Source: Planctomycetota bacterium
GTDB lineage: Bacteria; Planctomycetota; Phycisphaerae; Sedimentisphaerales; Anaerobacaceae
Assembly (NCBI GenBank): GCA_013349615.1
Contig: DUZJ01000004.1
Span: 1 to 64,000 of the forward strand
DNA: 64,000 nt
Direction: 5' to 3'
Positions 25,080-34,313 of this stretch are shown here, piece by piece. The position numbers and the translations under genes are program-made. A model generated the notes under the pieces. That model had not been told where the DNA came from. It was given only the letters and a program-made list of their open reading frames with translations, and did not search any database. Positions within the stretch are counted from its first letter, which is position 1. Every line of letters begins with the position of its first letter.

Positions 25080-26819
25080 TTAACGCTTTAACAATAACTT
25101 TCTGTCCATGCTTCTTGTCTCGCCTTCGGCGGAGACCCTTATCGCTTTCTTGCCGCTTACGGGACATTCGTGCTCGCAAACCCCGCAGCCAATACATTTC
25201 TCAATGTCAACATAAGGTCTTTGCAGGCGAACCTGAATCTCGATTTTGCTGCCGGCAGCGGGGATTTTTTCGAATTGCTCGTCAGGCGAAATTACAATTG
25301 TGTTTTCCGTGTTGGCTGTGATTTTCCTGCGTTCATTATCTTTAACAGCACAATAATAATCGCCGGTGGCGAATTTTTCGGGGGGGATTGTTGTTTCGAG
25401 TTCTATAGTATTATCGACAACTTTTTTTACCGTTACAACGCCATCTCTTACAGTGATAAATTCTTCTCGGGTATAGATTGCCTTTGGGCTGAGGGGGCAG
25501 TTTTCCTCGCAGACTATGCAGGGCTTATCCATCGCCCAGGGCAGACACCTGTTGTGGTCAATAAATGCGGTGCCGAGCCTGATTGGTCCGAGTTCTGCAA
25601 ACTCATCAGTTCCGAGCTTTTCAGCAAGCGTAATTGGTCTGATGGCTGATGTCGGACAGACCTGTCCGCAGGCCACGCAGTTTAACTGGCAGCCGCTTGA
25701 GCCGATTCGATTGTTAAGGACAGGGGTCCAGAGATTTTCCAGACCTCCCTCGATGCCGCCGGGCTGGAGCACATTTGTGGGACAGACGCGCATACACTGG
25801 CCGCACTTGATACATCTTTTCAAGAACTCGGTTTCTGACAGCGCTCCTGGCGGGCGAATAACTTTGTGATACCAGTTACTGCCCAATTTATTGCTGAGCC
25901 TGACCGCCGGTACTGCAAAGACGCCGCCGGCAAGTGAAAGTACAAAACCCCTGCGTGAAATGTCCGGGTTTGTGATTTCGCCGGCCAGTGACGGTGTCGT
26001 CTGATAACTGATTACTTCATCCTTGCAATCCTGGCGGCAATTGAAGCAAAGGACGCATTCGCTTATCCTTATATTGCCGCTCGGCTCGCAGCCGCCTTCG
26101 CAGGAGCGCTCGCACAGTTTGCAATCAGAGCATTCGCTCTGGTTCTTGCCGATTCGCCAGATGGCAAACCTTCCAAGGATGCCGAACAATGCACCGAGCG
26201 GACAAATGAATCTGCAGTAGAAGCGGGGGATGACGAGGTTGAGAAGGATGGCCGTGAAGAAAATCAGGAGTATCAGCCATCCGGCCTCGTAAAATCGCGG
26301 CGTTGCTGTAACAAAATTAACGCTTCTATCAGCAATGGACAATAATAACTGAAAAGAACGGGTTACGAGGGGTATGGGGTCGAGCAGGCCCGTTTGTAAG
26401 GTGGCGCCGATTGATGGGAAGGCGGCCATAAATAAGAATACAATGAGGATAATGTATTTTATGCGCTGGGCCTTTCGGTATTTGTTGAGCTGCATTTTTT
26501 TGGACAGCTTTTTTCTCCGATTTCCCAAAAATCCGACGAAGTGATGTAATGAGCCGAAGGGGCAGACCCAGCCGCAGAAGAACCGCCCGAAAATTATTGT
26601 CAAAATAACGGTAAGCAACGCCCACAAAAGTGCCCGGTATAGTGTATGTGTGGTCAATATTGTTCCGATTGCCACCAGCGGGTCGAGCTGCAAAAACCAG
26701 TTGATCGGCCAGGCCCGCAGCTGCCAGAATTTTTCGCCTATTGTGGTGACTATGCAGAACCAGGTGAAAAGTGTGAAGAAGAAGGCCTGGCTTATGCGTC
26801 TGACTGTTACAATTTTCAT
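25080..26819 (-). CDS. NapGH-like membrane polyferredoxin with internal Tat-type segment
   Basis: The 579-residue protein starts like NapH/CcoG proteins: several transmembrane helices, 'CGWVCPFGSLHHF' and 'CRFICPLGALFG', then cysteine-rich 'CSDCKLCERSCEGGC' and 'CVLCFNCRQDC'. Near residue 290 a twin-arginine segment 'SRRGFVLSLAGGVFAVPA' follows. After it comes a NapG-like ferredoxin part with 'CIKCGQCMRVCP', 'CQLNCVACGQVCP', 'CIVCEENCP' and 'CIGCGVCEHECP'. It is thus a NapH-NapG type fusion that could pass quinol electrons to clusters outside the membrane. The ATG at 26819 is used; a GTG at 26825 is also open. Confidence 0.87.
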   Translation of the reverse strand: MKIVTVRRISQAFFFTLFTWFCIVTTIGEKFWQLRAWPINWFLQLDPLVAIGTILTTHTLYRALLWALLTVILTIIFGRFFCGWVCPFGSLHHFVGFLGNRRKKLSKKMQLNKYRKAQRIKYIILIVFLFMAAFPSIGATLQTGLLDPIPLVTRSFQLLLSIADRSVNFVTATPRFYEAGWLILLIFFTAILLNLVIPRFYCRFICPLGALFGILGRFAIWRIGKNQSECSDCKLCERSCEGGCEPSGNIRISECVLCFNCRQDCKDEVISYQTTPSLAGEITNPDISRRGFVLSLAGGVFAVPAVRLSNKLGSNWYHKVIRPPGALSETEFLKRCIKCGQCMRVCPTNVLQPGGIEGGLENLWTPVLNNRIGSSGCQLNCVACGQVCPTSAIRPITLAEKLGTDEFAELGPIRLGTAFIDHNRCLPWAMDKPCIVCEENCPLSPKAIYTREEFITVRDGVVTVKKVVDNTIELETTIPPEKFATGDYYCAVKDNERRKITANTENTIVISPDEQFEKIPAAGSKIEIQVRLQRPYVDIEKCIGCGVCEHECPVSGKKAIRVSAEGETRSMDRKLLLKR

Positions 26820-26865
26820 AATCACACTTTCAAAGCTGTGAAGGTTTCCGATTTATTGTGTTCAA

Positions 26866-28278
26866 CTAATTTCCAATCTTTATTTTTCCAAGATGGTACC
26901 AGCCATCCGGCTGTTTTGAAGATATAGCGAGTTGAACTTTTGGCTTACTGGACAGGGTGTCGAGGATTCCGATTTGCAGGTCATATTGGCCCGGGGGCAT
27001 AGAGGATGGAACCAAAACGGAACCGTCATAAAGATTATCACCCGGCAGCCATGTTCTGATATCGGCACTTGTGACTAATATTTCAGTTTTTTCGCTGTTT
27101 TTCAGGCGAAGAGCGAGAGGGAATTTCTTATAACACAGTGCGACACCCTTGTTGTCCCACCAGGAAGTGAAAGCAAGTTTGCCGTTTGGTTTCAGCGCTG
27201 CCGGGTAGGTGAACTTGCGAAGGACAAATCTGTATCCCATTTTTCCAAGCCACCTGTTGACGGCAGGCCACCATTCTTTCGGGACCGGTGAGGACTTGGC
27301 GTTGAAAGAGGAGATGTGCCACTTGAGGGACTCGTCGATTATGTGGTCGACGTCCCAGCCCATATCCTTCCAGTGCTTCATCACCCAGCATACCTCAAGT
27401 GTTACCGGGGCTTTTTTCCAGGCGTCCTTTACGCCAAAGTTGATGATTGCCTGCGGATAATAATCGTTCATGTGCGACCAATTGGCACTGAATCCTCCCA
27501 TATCTCCGAGGCAATCGACCCTCCAGCCGACGTTGGCTTTGGAAAGGGCGTAGCTGTTTGTTTTCTTGTCCGTGAGGAGCATAACAAGATGTGTTTTCTT
27601 AAAGGAGTCGATATATGCGTCGACGAGCGCCTCTCTTGTTTTCTGTGTCAGTTGAGCAGAGCCTGCACCTTCACCCCATGCCCCGACAATTGAAACGTCG
27701 ACGCTTTCGAGGTCCGGGCGGCCGTCGTAGCGTTTGCCCATAGTTCTTATCATTTTTGTAAAATACCGGACGTAGCGGGGGTCTTCCGGGTCGACCTGCC
27801 ACTTCTTCACCGGCCAATCCTTTCGTTTGCCGACCATTGCACGATACCAATCCGGGACATCATTTTCCTTTCCTGTACCGTAGGGCGCGATTCGCAGCAT
27901 CAGAGTTTGTTGTCTCCGGCGGGCGGTTTCGAGGGCTTTGTCTATCAAGTCCCAACGATATTTGCCCATTTTCGGCTCGATGAATTTCCAATAAATGCGG
28001 AAATAGGCTATCGTCGTCATCGGATGGTCTTTGTTTTGCAGACTGCCGTCAAAGTCCTGATAAATAATAGGCTTGCCCTCGGTCCAACTTTTAGCTGCAT
28101 TTAACTCATCGCCGTTGAATCTCTGAAATGTCATAAAACCGATTCCGGGATTGGTGAGGATATCGTCGATTTCCTTTGGCCGAACGGTAATCGTTTCCTG
28201 CGCAAAGACCGGAGCAAAGGACGCTGAGGTTAATATGATTGCAGTTGAGAAGACTTTGATTAAGCGTGAGATGCTCAC
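26866..28278 (-). CDS. Secreted DUF4832-type protein with glycosidase-like barrel
   Basis: The 470-residue protein has a Sec-type signal peptide (residues 1-~26). The following ~270 residues look like a glycoside hydrolase-type barrel ('NPGIGFMTFQRF', 'IAYFRIYWKFIEPKMGKYRWDLIDKAL', 'MLRIAPYG', 'VDVSIVGAWGEG'). A beta-rich C-terminus ('LKPNGKLAFTSWWDNKGVALCYKKFPLALRL', 'LPGDNLYDGSVLVPSSMPPGQYDLQIGI') resembles DUF4832. The exact substrate is unknown. It starts with GTG behind AAAGGGAAA. It lies between the polyferredoxin and the DUF362 gene. Confidence 0.78.
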   Translation of the reverse strand: MSISRLIKVFSTAIILTSASFAPVFAQETITVRPKEIDDILTNPGIGFMTFQRFNGDELNAAKSWTEGKPIIYQDFDGSLQNKDHPMTTIAYFRIYWKFIEPKMGKYRWDLIDKALETARRRQQTLMLRIAPYGTGKENDVPDWYRAMVGKRKDWPVKKWQVDPEDPRYVRYFTKMIRTMGKRYDGRPDLESVDVSIVGAWGEGAGSAQLTQKTREALVDAYIDSFKKTHLVMLLTDKKTNSYALSKANVGWRVDCLGDMGGFSANWSHMNDYYPQAIINFGVKDAWKKAPVTLEVCWVMKHWKDMGWDVDHIIDESLKWHISSFNAKSSPVPKEWWPAVNRWLGKMGYRFVLRKFTYPAALKPNGKLAFTSWWDNKGVALCYKKFPLALRLKNSEKTEILVTSADIRTWLPGDNLYDGSVLVPSSMPPGQYDLQIGILDTLSSKPKVQLAISSKQPDGWYHLGKIKIGN

Positions 28279-28344
28279 AATAATTTTCCCTTTAGCTTTA
28301 TTTGAAATCGATATTCATATTCATCATAGTTACAAAAACAGGTT

Positions 28345-29340
28345 TTACGCAGTCCCAAGTATTGGCTTGAGTGCCTGGTAATCAGTATTTCCGGCGCCGG
28401 CGTTTTGTGCCTTTGCAAGATAAGGCAGGTCCGCGGCCTTCAGGTCCAAAAGGGTGCAGCCGTAAGAATCGGCAGCCACCATATCGCAGCTTGCAATCAG
28501 TGTATTTGCACGTTTCAAATCCGCAACGGAGCCTCCCGTCGGGCCATTGGTCATCATAACTTCGGTGCCGTCAAGTATAACCAATGTCGGCTTTACCATC
28601 ATAGACAGCTCGGCGATGATGGTATTGATGTCCTGATGGAAGATGTTGCGTCGTCCGCCCAAAAGACCGTACCAGTTTTTCATCGACATAGAAGCGCCGG
28701 CCCTGGCGTGGTGTTTGACCGGGGAGATTCCAATCAGTTTGTCGACCCTGGCAAACGGGGCAAAAAAGATAGGCCAATTTTTGATAAGTTTACCATCCGC
28801 CAGCGTAGTGTGCTTGAAATGATGTGCTTTTGGCAATATGACCCTGGCGCCGGCTGCGCTTGCCGCTTTGCGGATACCGCTTAATGTAAAGCAGCTTGCA
28901 GAGGCATCGATCGGATTGTCGGTAACGTAAACCAGCTTTGCTCCGGCTTTGCGGCATAGCTCTACCACCGCAGCAACCAGTTCAGGGTGGGCTGTAGCCC
29001 CAAGCATCGGCGGTCGCGCAAATGCAACGTTCGGCTTTATCGCGACCGTTTCGCCGGGCTTGACGAATCTTTCTATACCGCCGAGCAGTTCTATCGCCTT
29101 GGTAACGGTGTGTTTCCTGTCGGAACCCTGGACAATACTCATAGTTTGTCCGGTTACGGTCGGTACGGAGAAATCCGGCAGTGTTACAAGCTGCTCGGCT
29201 TTGACAGTTTGGCCCGGAGGCCCTTTGGCATCGTAAAGCAAACAGGAGGCTGTGCCCGCAGCGGCAATTGAAATTCCCGCTTTGCCCGCGCGAGTAAGGA
29301 ACTTTCTTCGCCCGAAGTTTTTTTCGTTTTGCTCATTCAT
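28345..29340 (-). CDS. Tat-exported DUF362 protein
   Basis: The 331-residue protein begins with a twin-arginine signal ('GRRKFLTRAGKAGISIAAAG'). The DUF362 part has 'VAIKPNVAFARPPMLGATAHPELVAAVVELCRKAGAK', 'ITDNP'-like 'VTDNPIDAS', 'IGISPVKHHARAGASMSMKNWYGLLGG', 'PTLVILDGTEVMMTNGPTGG' and 'ASCDMVAADSYGCTLL', all typical. Members are often found with ferredoxins and are of unknown activity. Its start overlaps the DUF6599 gene by eight bases, so it is co-translated with it. Confidence 0.85.
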   Translation of the reverse strand: MNEQNEKNFGRRKFLTRAGKAGISIAAAGTASCLLYDAKGPPGQTVKAEQLVTLPDFSVPTVTGQTMSIVQGSDRKHTVTKAIELLGGIERFVKPGETVAIKPNVAFARPPMLGATAHPELVAAVVELCRKAGAKLVYVTDNPIDASASCFTLSGIRKAASAAGARVILPKAHHFKHTTLADGKLIKNWPIFFAPFARVDKLIGISPVKHHARAGASMSMKNWYGLLGGRRNIFHQDINTIIAELSMMVKPTLVILDGTEVMMTNGPTGGSVADLKRANTLIASCDMVAADSYGCTLLDLKAADLPYLAKAQNAGAGNTDYQALKPILGTA

Positions 29341-30337
29341 TTTTTTTTGCTTCGTTGAGTTTGTTTAGGAGTATTGTGGCTAATTTTTCTGCAGACTGCT
29401 GGTTTTCGGCTTCGTGGATGCCGGCAATAAAAGGCCCGGTTGCATAGACGATTTCAGTCGTGCCATAGAAGTCGAACACTTTGGCTCCGAAGGTGTTAAG
29501 AGCTTCGTTGGTTGCGGCTTTTATTTCGGCGCCGTTTTCAATCAGGAATTTATGGTAGCTCTCGAACGCTGTGGTCGCTTCGACAGCGGAGGCTTTTTTG
29601 CTGAAAAAAGCAGTGATGGTCTCGTCGCCGGATTTGTATTGTGCGGTAAAGATGTTCGTGAATCCTTCAAAGCCAAAGGCGCTTTCCAGATATAGTTTGG
29701 GGCTGCCGACAACAAGGTCTTCTTGTGGGAATAGATCCAGCTCTGGTATGTGAGCGGCCTTATCCACGGGTAAATTCGTCTGAATCTTCTTAGCGGTTTC
29801 CATCATTGCTTCGAACAATTCGTCCGATTCGGAGGAGCCGATAAACTCGATATAATATTTGCCGTGGACAAAATATGGAGCGTCGCTGGTTCTATATCCA
29901 AATTGCATATCCGGCAAAATTTCAACATCGGCCCTCCTTTGTACGCTGTAAATCGAGAAGGCGTTTTTGAGAGCAGCCATATCAAAGACGAAAAGCTCCA
30001 TCCATAGATTTTCATCCTTTTTGTTTATAAATCTGCTGGTAAAGAGTTTCTCAAAGCCGGACTCGATGTAAAGCGGGGCTTTGCCGTCAATTTTTTCGTA
30101 AAGATTATCAGCAATATAGACTTCTTCTGAAAGCGTTTCAAAACCGGCAGGGGCCAGAGAGCTTAGAGGCACTTGCTCTGTCTTTAGGCTGGTTGTTTCT
30201 GTAGTCAGGCCAAACCGGCCCATATCATAGCCGGATTGCTTTACGAGTACGGCGATGGCGATGAGGACAAGAATCGACAGCAGGGAAATGCTCACAACAG
30301 ATTCAAGTTTTTTTGCCCGGCGCTGAACTGAATCCAT
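29333..30337 (-). CDS. Membrane-anchored DUF6599-type protein
   Basis: The 334-residue protein has one N-terminal transmembrane segment (~18-38) after a basic stretch; the rest is expected outside. 'VYIADNLYEKIDGKAPLYIESGFEKL' matches the start of DUF6599, followed by 'ELFVFDMAALKNAFSIYSVQRR'. The function is unknown. The ATG at 30337 with TTGGAG eight bases before it is preferred to a TTG at 30358. It is first in the minus-strand run that contains the DUF362, DUF4832, polyferredoxin and reductase genes. Confidence 0.75.
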   Translation of the reverse strand: MDSVQRRAKKLESVVSISLLSILVLIAIAVLVKQSGYDMGRFGLTTETTSLKTEQVPLSSLAPAGFETLSEEVYIADNLYEKIDGKAPLYIESGFEKLFTSRFINKKDENLWMELFVFDMAALKNAFSIYSVQRRADVEILPDMQFGYRTSDAPYFVHGKYYIEFIGSSESDELFEAMMETAKKIQTNLPVDKAAHIPELDLFPQEDLVVGSPKLYLESAFGFEGFTNIFTAQYKSGDETITAFFSKKASAVEATTAFESYHKFLIENGAEIKAATNEALNTFGAKVFDFYGTTEIVYATGPFIAGIHEAENQQSAEKLATILLNKLNEAKKNE

Positions 30338-30361
30338 AACCAGCTCCAATAATGGCAATTT

Positions 30362-30402
30362 GCACCGTTGGAAATTATACAGCGAAAAATTTCTAACGGG
30401 CT
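30362..30402. repeat. CCCCGTTAGAAA mini-element (diverged copy)
   Basis: 'CACCGTTGGAAAT' and 'AATTTCTAACGGGC' pair with a few mismatches around a loop of about 14 nt. The copy sits between the divergently placed DUF6599 and nitrilase genes. Confidence 0.5.
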
Positions 30403-30482
30403 TTGCTTGACCCTAAAGTTCGAGCAGATTATAGTTGGCGTCTGAGTCTTTGTCAATATTGAATTTAGCAGGTTCAGGCCAA

Positions 30483-31241
30483 ATGAGAATGAGCAAAATT
30501 GCTATGGCCCAGATATTCTCGCTTGACGGCGACCGCAGCGGCAATTTTGTCCGAGTAGAAAATGCGATTAGAGAGGCCAAAAACGGTGCGGCAGAGATAG
30601 TGTGTTTTCCTGAGATGGTCATATTGGGCTGGGTGAACTCCGATGCCCACGAAAGAGCGTGTCCAATTCCGGGTGAGGATTCGGGGCGGCTTTGTGAATT
30701 GGCTAAAAAATATGGAATTTGTCTCTGCGCCGGTCTTGCGGAAAAAGACGGAAAGAAGCTGTATGATTCGGCAGTTTTAATTGACGCGAAAGGCCGAATT
30801 CTTCTTAAACACCGTAAGATAAACATATTAACGGAACTGATGGAACCGCCGTACAGGCCGGGCGAAGAGGTGAATGCGGTGGAGACTAAATTCGGCAAAA
30901 CCGGCCTGCTGATATGTGCGGATACGCATAAAGATAAAATTTTGAAGCGGATGGCGGCCCTGAAACCGGACCTGCTGCTGGTTCCGTACGGATATGCAGA
31001 GCGGGAAAATAACTGGCCTGAACATGGTAAGCAGCTCGAGAAAGTGGTCAATAATGCGGCACGGAAAATTGGAGCACCCGTGATTGGGACCAACCTTGTA
31101 GGCGAAATAACAAAAGGGGCGTGGAAGGGTCGAATATTCGGCGGACACAGCGTTGCGGCCGATAAAAACGGCAAAACCCTTGCAAATGCCACAGACCGGG
31201 ACCGAGATATAAAGATTGTTTCCATCAGAACAGGGCGATAA
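30483..31241 (+). CDS. Carbon-nitrogen hydrolase (nitrilase family)
   Basis: The 252-residue protein has the nitrilase catalytic triad: E44 in 'VCFPEM', K112 in 'KHRK' and C145 in 'LLICAD'. It would hydrolyse an amide, carbamoyl or nitrile bond of a small molecule in the cytoplasm; the substrate is not evident. The ATG at 30483 is chosen because family homology starts there ('KIAMAQIFS'); the frame is open upstream. It is divergent from the DUF6599 gene. A long open frame on the opposite strand is a shadow. Confidence 0.85.
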   Translation: MRMSKIAMAQIFSLDGDRSGNFVRVENAIREAKNGAAEIVCFPEMVILGWVNSDAHERACPIPGEDSGRLCELAKKYGICLCAGLAEKDGKKLYDSAVLIDAKGRILLKHRKINILTELMEPPYRPGEEVNAVETKFGKTGLLICADTHKDKILKRMAALKPDLLLVPYGYAERENNWPEHGKQLEKVVNNAARKIGAPVIGTNLVGEITKGAWKGRIFGGHSVAADKNGKTLANATDRDRDIKIVSIRTGR

Positions 31242-31360
31242 TCACGTAATTGTCGATTAAAAGCAGTTTATTCTACGGTGTAAATACAAATCTTGCCGAT
31301 GCTCCCTTTGGAAATGCTGCTGGTGAAGAATATCTTCAAAAAAGAAGATTTCTAATGGGA

Positions 31361-31390
31361 TTGACAAAGCAGCCCCGATAGTGTTATAAT
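31361..31390 (+). promoter_or_regulatory. Strong sigma70-type promoter of tatA-tatC
   Basis: A perfect TTGACA (31361-31366) is separated by 18 nt from a perfect TATAAT (31385-31390), the best promoter match in the window. Transcription would start near 31397, about 22 bases before tatA. Confidence 0.75.
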
Positions 31391-31418
31391 ACTTCGATAG
31401 ATTAAAAAGGAGACTAAT

Positions 31419-31694
31419 ATGACTGGATATATCCAATATCTTGGATTTTGGACGCCGGGTCCGCTTGAGCTTGCAATTATTGCTATTGTCGCTCTGCTGA
31501 TATTCGGCAGACGGCTCCCGGAAATCGCCCGCAATGTCGGCAAGAGTATGACCGAATTCAAAAAGGGCATAAACGAAGCCAAAGAGACCAAAGACGAAAT
31601 CGTACAGGACGTCCGCAAGGTCAGTGACGACATAGTGGAGGAGGCCAAGGACGCAGCCGGGCTTAACGAAGACGATACGATGGGCGCAGATTAA
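31419..31694 (+). CDS. tatA: Twin-arginine translocase subunit TatA/E
   Basis: TatA proteins form the pore-like assembly of the Tat export system. The 91-residue protein has the short N-terminal transmembrane helix ('[16 protein letters not shown]'), the hinge '[15 protein letters not shown]', an amphipathic helix and an acidic tail. AAGGAG precedes the ATG. It is followed by tatC in the same operon, with an inverted repeat between them. Confidence 0.94.
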   Translation: MTGYIQYLGFWTPGPLELAIIAIVALLIFGRRLPEIARNVGKSMTEFKKGINEAKETKDEIVQDVRKVSDDIVEEAKDAAGLNEDDTMGAD

Positions 31695-31737
31695 AATTCC
31701 GGGACAGTCATAAAAGACGTTGGCAGTCCCGAATTTT
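31693..31737 (+). promoter_or_regulatory. Intercistronic hairpin between tatA and tatC
   Basis: AAAATTCCGGGAC and GTCCCGAATTTT pair with a single bulge around a 20-nt loop, right after the tatA stop. The hairpin could act as a partial terminator or mRNA stabiliser that favours tatA over tatC. Confidence 0.5.
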
Positions 31738-31749
31738 ATCAATTTTGAT

Positions 31750-32784
31750 ATGGGCGAGAGCAATAAGAAAGACAAGCTTTTTGACTCCACAATGAGCCTG
31801 GGGGACCACCTCGAAGAATTGCGAATGCGGATGATACGCGCGCTTCTTGGGCTGGGTATATGTGCTATCATCTGCCTGGCTTTCGGCCGTGCCATAATAA
31901 GGTTTATGCAAGGACCTTATGATGATGCAACCGCCAAGCTTCTGTTCAATATTGACCTGGAGTTCCAGGTTGATTTAGACAAAGGCACGATGACGGAAGG
32001 CCTGCGGCAGAAATTCAGGGACAACGGGGTGGTATTGTCTGCCGATGTCAAGGTTAAACAGAAAGGGTATCTGTTCAGCGGCAGGAGATGGCTCGTCGAC
32101 GACGGTGAAGACAGCAGTTATTGTGTCAAGAAAGAGAAAGTTAAGGTCAAGAAAGAGGAGGATGAGGTCAAGAAAGAGGAGGACCAGCTCAACATTTATA
32201 AACTAAAGCCTCTGCAGGTAATTGCGGTAGCGGCGGGGTTTATCAGCTATATAAAGATTGCTTTACTTGCGGGCCTGTTACTCTCATCTCCGTGGGTTTT
32301 CTATCAGTTGTGGATGTTTGTTGCGGCGGGGCTCTATCCGCACGAGAAACGGTATGTTAACATCGCGGCGCCTTTTTCGGCGGCATTATTCGTTATCGGA
32401 GCACTTTTTTTTCTTATTGTCGTCGCGCCTCTGACCCTGAAATTCTTAGTGGCATTTAATCGAAAAATTCTTGACGTAAATTCGCAATTTACTTTTCAGC
32501 ACTACATTTCCTTTGTCAGTCAGCTTATGTTAGTTTTCGGGCTGGCTTTTCAAACGCCGACGGCCATTTTCTTTTTGAACAGGACGGGCCTGGTTTCAAT
32601 CGCGGCACTGAACAAATCGAGGAAATTTGTCGTGCTGGTTATTTTTATAGTAGCGGCTATGGCCACTCCGCCTGACGTAATCTCCCAGATAACGCTGGCG
32701 ATACCGCTGTATTTGCTGTTTGAATTAGGGATACTGCTGAGTTACATAGCAAGTCGGAGGAGAAAATCACAAAACGGGAAGTGA
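31750..32784 (+). CDS. tatC: Sec-independent protein translocase TatC
   Basis: TatC is the signal-peptide receptor of the Tat system in the cytoplasmic membrane. The 344-residue product has 'MSLGDHLEELRMRMIRAL' (~16), six hydrophobic segments and the conserved 'FYQLWMFVAAGLYPHEK'. An unusual ~90-residue insert (residues ~55-150) lies between helices 1 and 2, on the outer face. It ends in lysine/glutamate-rich units ('KKEKVKVKKEEDEVKKEED'). The ATG at 31750 is used; the TTG at 31720 lies in the hairpin. Confidence 0.93.
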   Translation: MGESNKKDKLFDSTMSLGDHLEELRMRMIRALLGLGICAIICLAFGRAIIRFMQGPYDDATAKLLFNIDLEFQVDLDKGTMTEGLRQKFRDNGVVLSADVKVKQKGYLFSGRRWLVDDGEDSSYCVKKEKVKVKKEEDEVKKEEDQLNIYKLKPLQVIAVAAGFISYIKIALLAGLLLSSPWVFYQLWMFVAAGLYPHEKRYVNIAAPFSAALFVIGALFFLIVVAPLTLKFLVAFNRKILDVNSQFTFQHYISFVSQLMLVFGLAFQTPTAIFFLNRTGLVSIAALNKSRKFVVLVIFIVAAMATPPDVISQITLAIPLYLLFELGILLSYIASRRRKSQNGK

Positions 32785-32836
32785 CAAGTCCGGCATCCCG
32801 AATTTGCTCAGTTCCGACTACATAATTGTGACGGAA

Positions 32837-34243
32837 CTAATCGAGGACAATCTGGTCCTGATATTGGGGGACGGAGACCTTCCAGCCGGTTTGCTTTCTG
32901 ACGTAGTTGCCAAAACTGTGTGCGCTTTCGGTCTCACCGTGTACGACGAACACGCCCCTTGGAGGGGCATCCAGCTCCTTTAGCCAATCGAGCAGCTCGT
33001 TTCTGTCGGCGTGTGCGGAAAAGCCGTGTATCCGGACTATTCTTGCCTTAATGGCGCGTTTCTCACCAAGTATCCGGACTTTTTTGATGCCATTGACAAT
33101 CGACCTGCCGAGTGTTCCGACTGCCTGATAGCCGACGAACATTATCGTGTTGTTCGCACGCGAGATGTTGTTGACGAGGTGAAACTTGACTCTGCCGCCG
33201 GTGCACATTCCGGAGCCGGCTATGACCATAACGGTCCCTTTTATACCGTTGATTGCCTTTGATTCGTTAGCGGTGCCTGCCATTTGCAGTCCCGGCAGGT
33301 CAAAAGGTGACTTATGTCGTTTGATAAATTCGGTCATCTCTTTATCAAACAATTCCGGGTGATGCTGAAAGACCTTCGTAATCCTTGAGGCCATTGGGCT
33401 GTCTAAAAAAACCTTCAATTCCGGAATCTGATTTTTCAGCCGCAGCTCGTTTATGTAATATAAGACCTCCTGTGAGCGTTCGAGTGCGAAGCTCGGGACG
33501 ATAATGTTGCCGCCGGCTTTTATGGTCGAGTTTATCACTTCACCGATGGATTTTTCTACATCCGCTACTTCCTCATGTACTCTATCGCCGTATGTGGACT
33601 CAATCAGAACATAATCTGCATAGTCGAAAACAGTTGGGTCGCACACGATGGGCCTGTCGGGGCGGCCAATGTCACCGGAGAACAAGATGAGCCTCTCCTG
33701 CCCATCCTGGCGTACCTTTACCCTTATTATCGAAGAGCCGAGGACGTGGCCGGCGTCGTAGAAAGTGGCTTCCACGCCGTCGCCGAGATTTACCGATTCT
33801 CTGTATTCAACATGGGAAAAAAGTGGAAAGCAGGCCTGGGCATCTTCGGTCGTATAAAGCGGGACGTCCGGATAAGGGCCTTTGCGACCTTGCCGTTCGT
33901 GTCTTTTGCGTTTGTGCTCGGCGTCCTCTTCCTGTATTTTAGCTGAATCCAACAATATAATCTTGGCAATTTCAGCAGTGGCGGCAGTACAGTAAATCTT
34001 TCCGCGGAATCCTTCCTTAATGAGCTTCGGCAATAAACCACAATGGTCGAGATGGGCGTGGGTTAGAAGGACGGCATCTATATTTTTTGGTTTTATAGGG
34101 AAGGGGTCCCAGTTTCTTTGGCGGAACTGGCGTTCCTGATAGAGTCCGCAATCTATCAGAACCTGTGTGCCATTGGCTTCGAGGAAGTGCCGAGAACCTG
34201 TAACATTCTGAGCGGCGCCGAGAAACTTTAATTTTATCTGCAT
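32837..34243 (-). CDS. Beta-CASP metallo-beta-lactamase-fold RNA exonuclease
   Basis: The 468-residue protein has the metal site 'THAHLDHCG' (H62, H64, D66, H67), followed by 'DAGHVLGSSIIRV', 'FSGDIGR' and 'IESTYGDR'. Later motifs 'ILDSPMA'-like 'FLDSPMASRIT', 'MVIAGSGMCTGGRVKFHL' and 'IHGFSAHADRNELLDWL' mark the beta-CASP and RNA-specificity parts. Such enzymes process or degrade RNA. It converges with tatC. A CCCCGTTAGAAA mini-element begins six bases upstream of its start codon. Confidence 0.9.
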   Translation of the reverse strand: MQIKLKFLGAAQNVTGSRHFLEANGTQVLIDCGLYQERQFRQRNWDPFPIKPKNIDAVLLTHAHLDHCGLLPKLIKEGFRGKIYCTAATAEIAKIILLDSAKIQEEDAEHKRKRHERQGRKGPYPDVPLYTTEDAQACFPLFSHVEYRESVNLGDGVEATFYDAGHVLGSSIIRVKVRQDGQERLILFSGDIGRPDRPIVCDPTVFDYADYVLIESTYGDRVHEEVADVEKSIGEVINSTIKAGGNIIVPSFALERSQEVLYYINELRLKNQIPELKVFLDSPMASRITKVFQHHPELFDKEMTEFIKRHKSPFDLPGLQMAGTANESKAINGIKGTVMVIAGSGMCTGGRVKFHLVNNISRANNTIMFVGYQAVGTLGRSIVNGIKKVRILGEKRAIKARIVRIHGFSAHADRNELLDWLKELDAPPRGVFVVHGETESAHSFGNYVRKQTGWKVSVPQYQDQIVLD

Positions 34244-34248
34244 ACTTG

Positions 34249-34313
34249 CCCCGTTAGAAATATTCCTTTTTGTACCTATGTTCTTATTATCCCCGCCGGA
34301 CTTTCTAACGGGG
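34249..34313. repeat. CCCCGTTAGAAA inverted-repeat mini-element (copy 2)
   Basis: The 65-bp copy has arms CCCCGTTAGAAA and TTTCTAACGGGG, perfect over 12 bp. It lies immediately before the exonuclease gene, where a ribosome-binding site would be expected. Confidence 0.75.

Noticed and set aside
30413-31225. 270-codon open frame on the minus strand opposite the nitrilase-family gene
   Set aside because: It has no family resemblance and is serine/proline-rich, typical of antisense frames. The plus-strand frame has the full catalytic triad.
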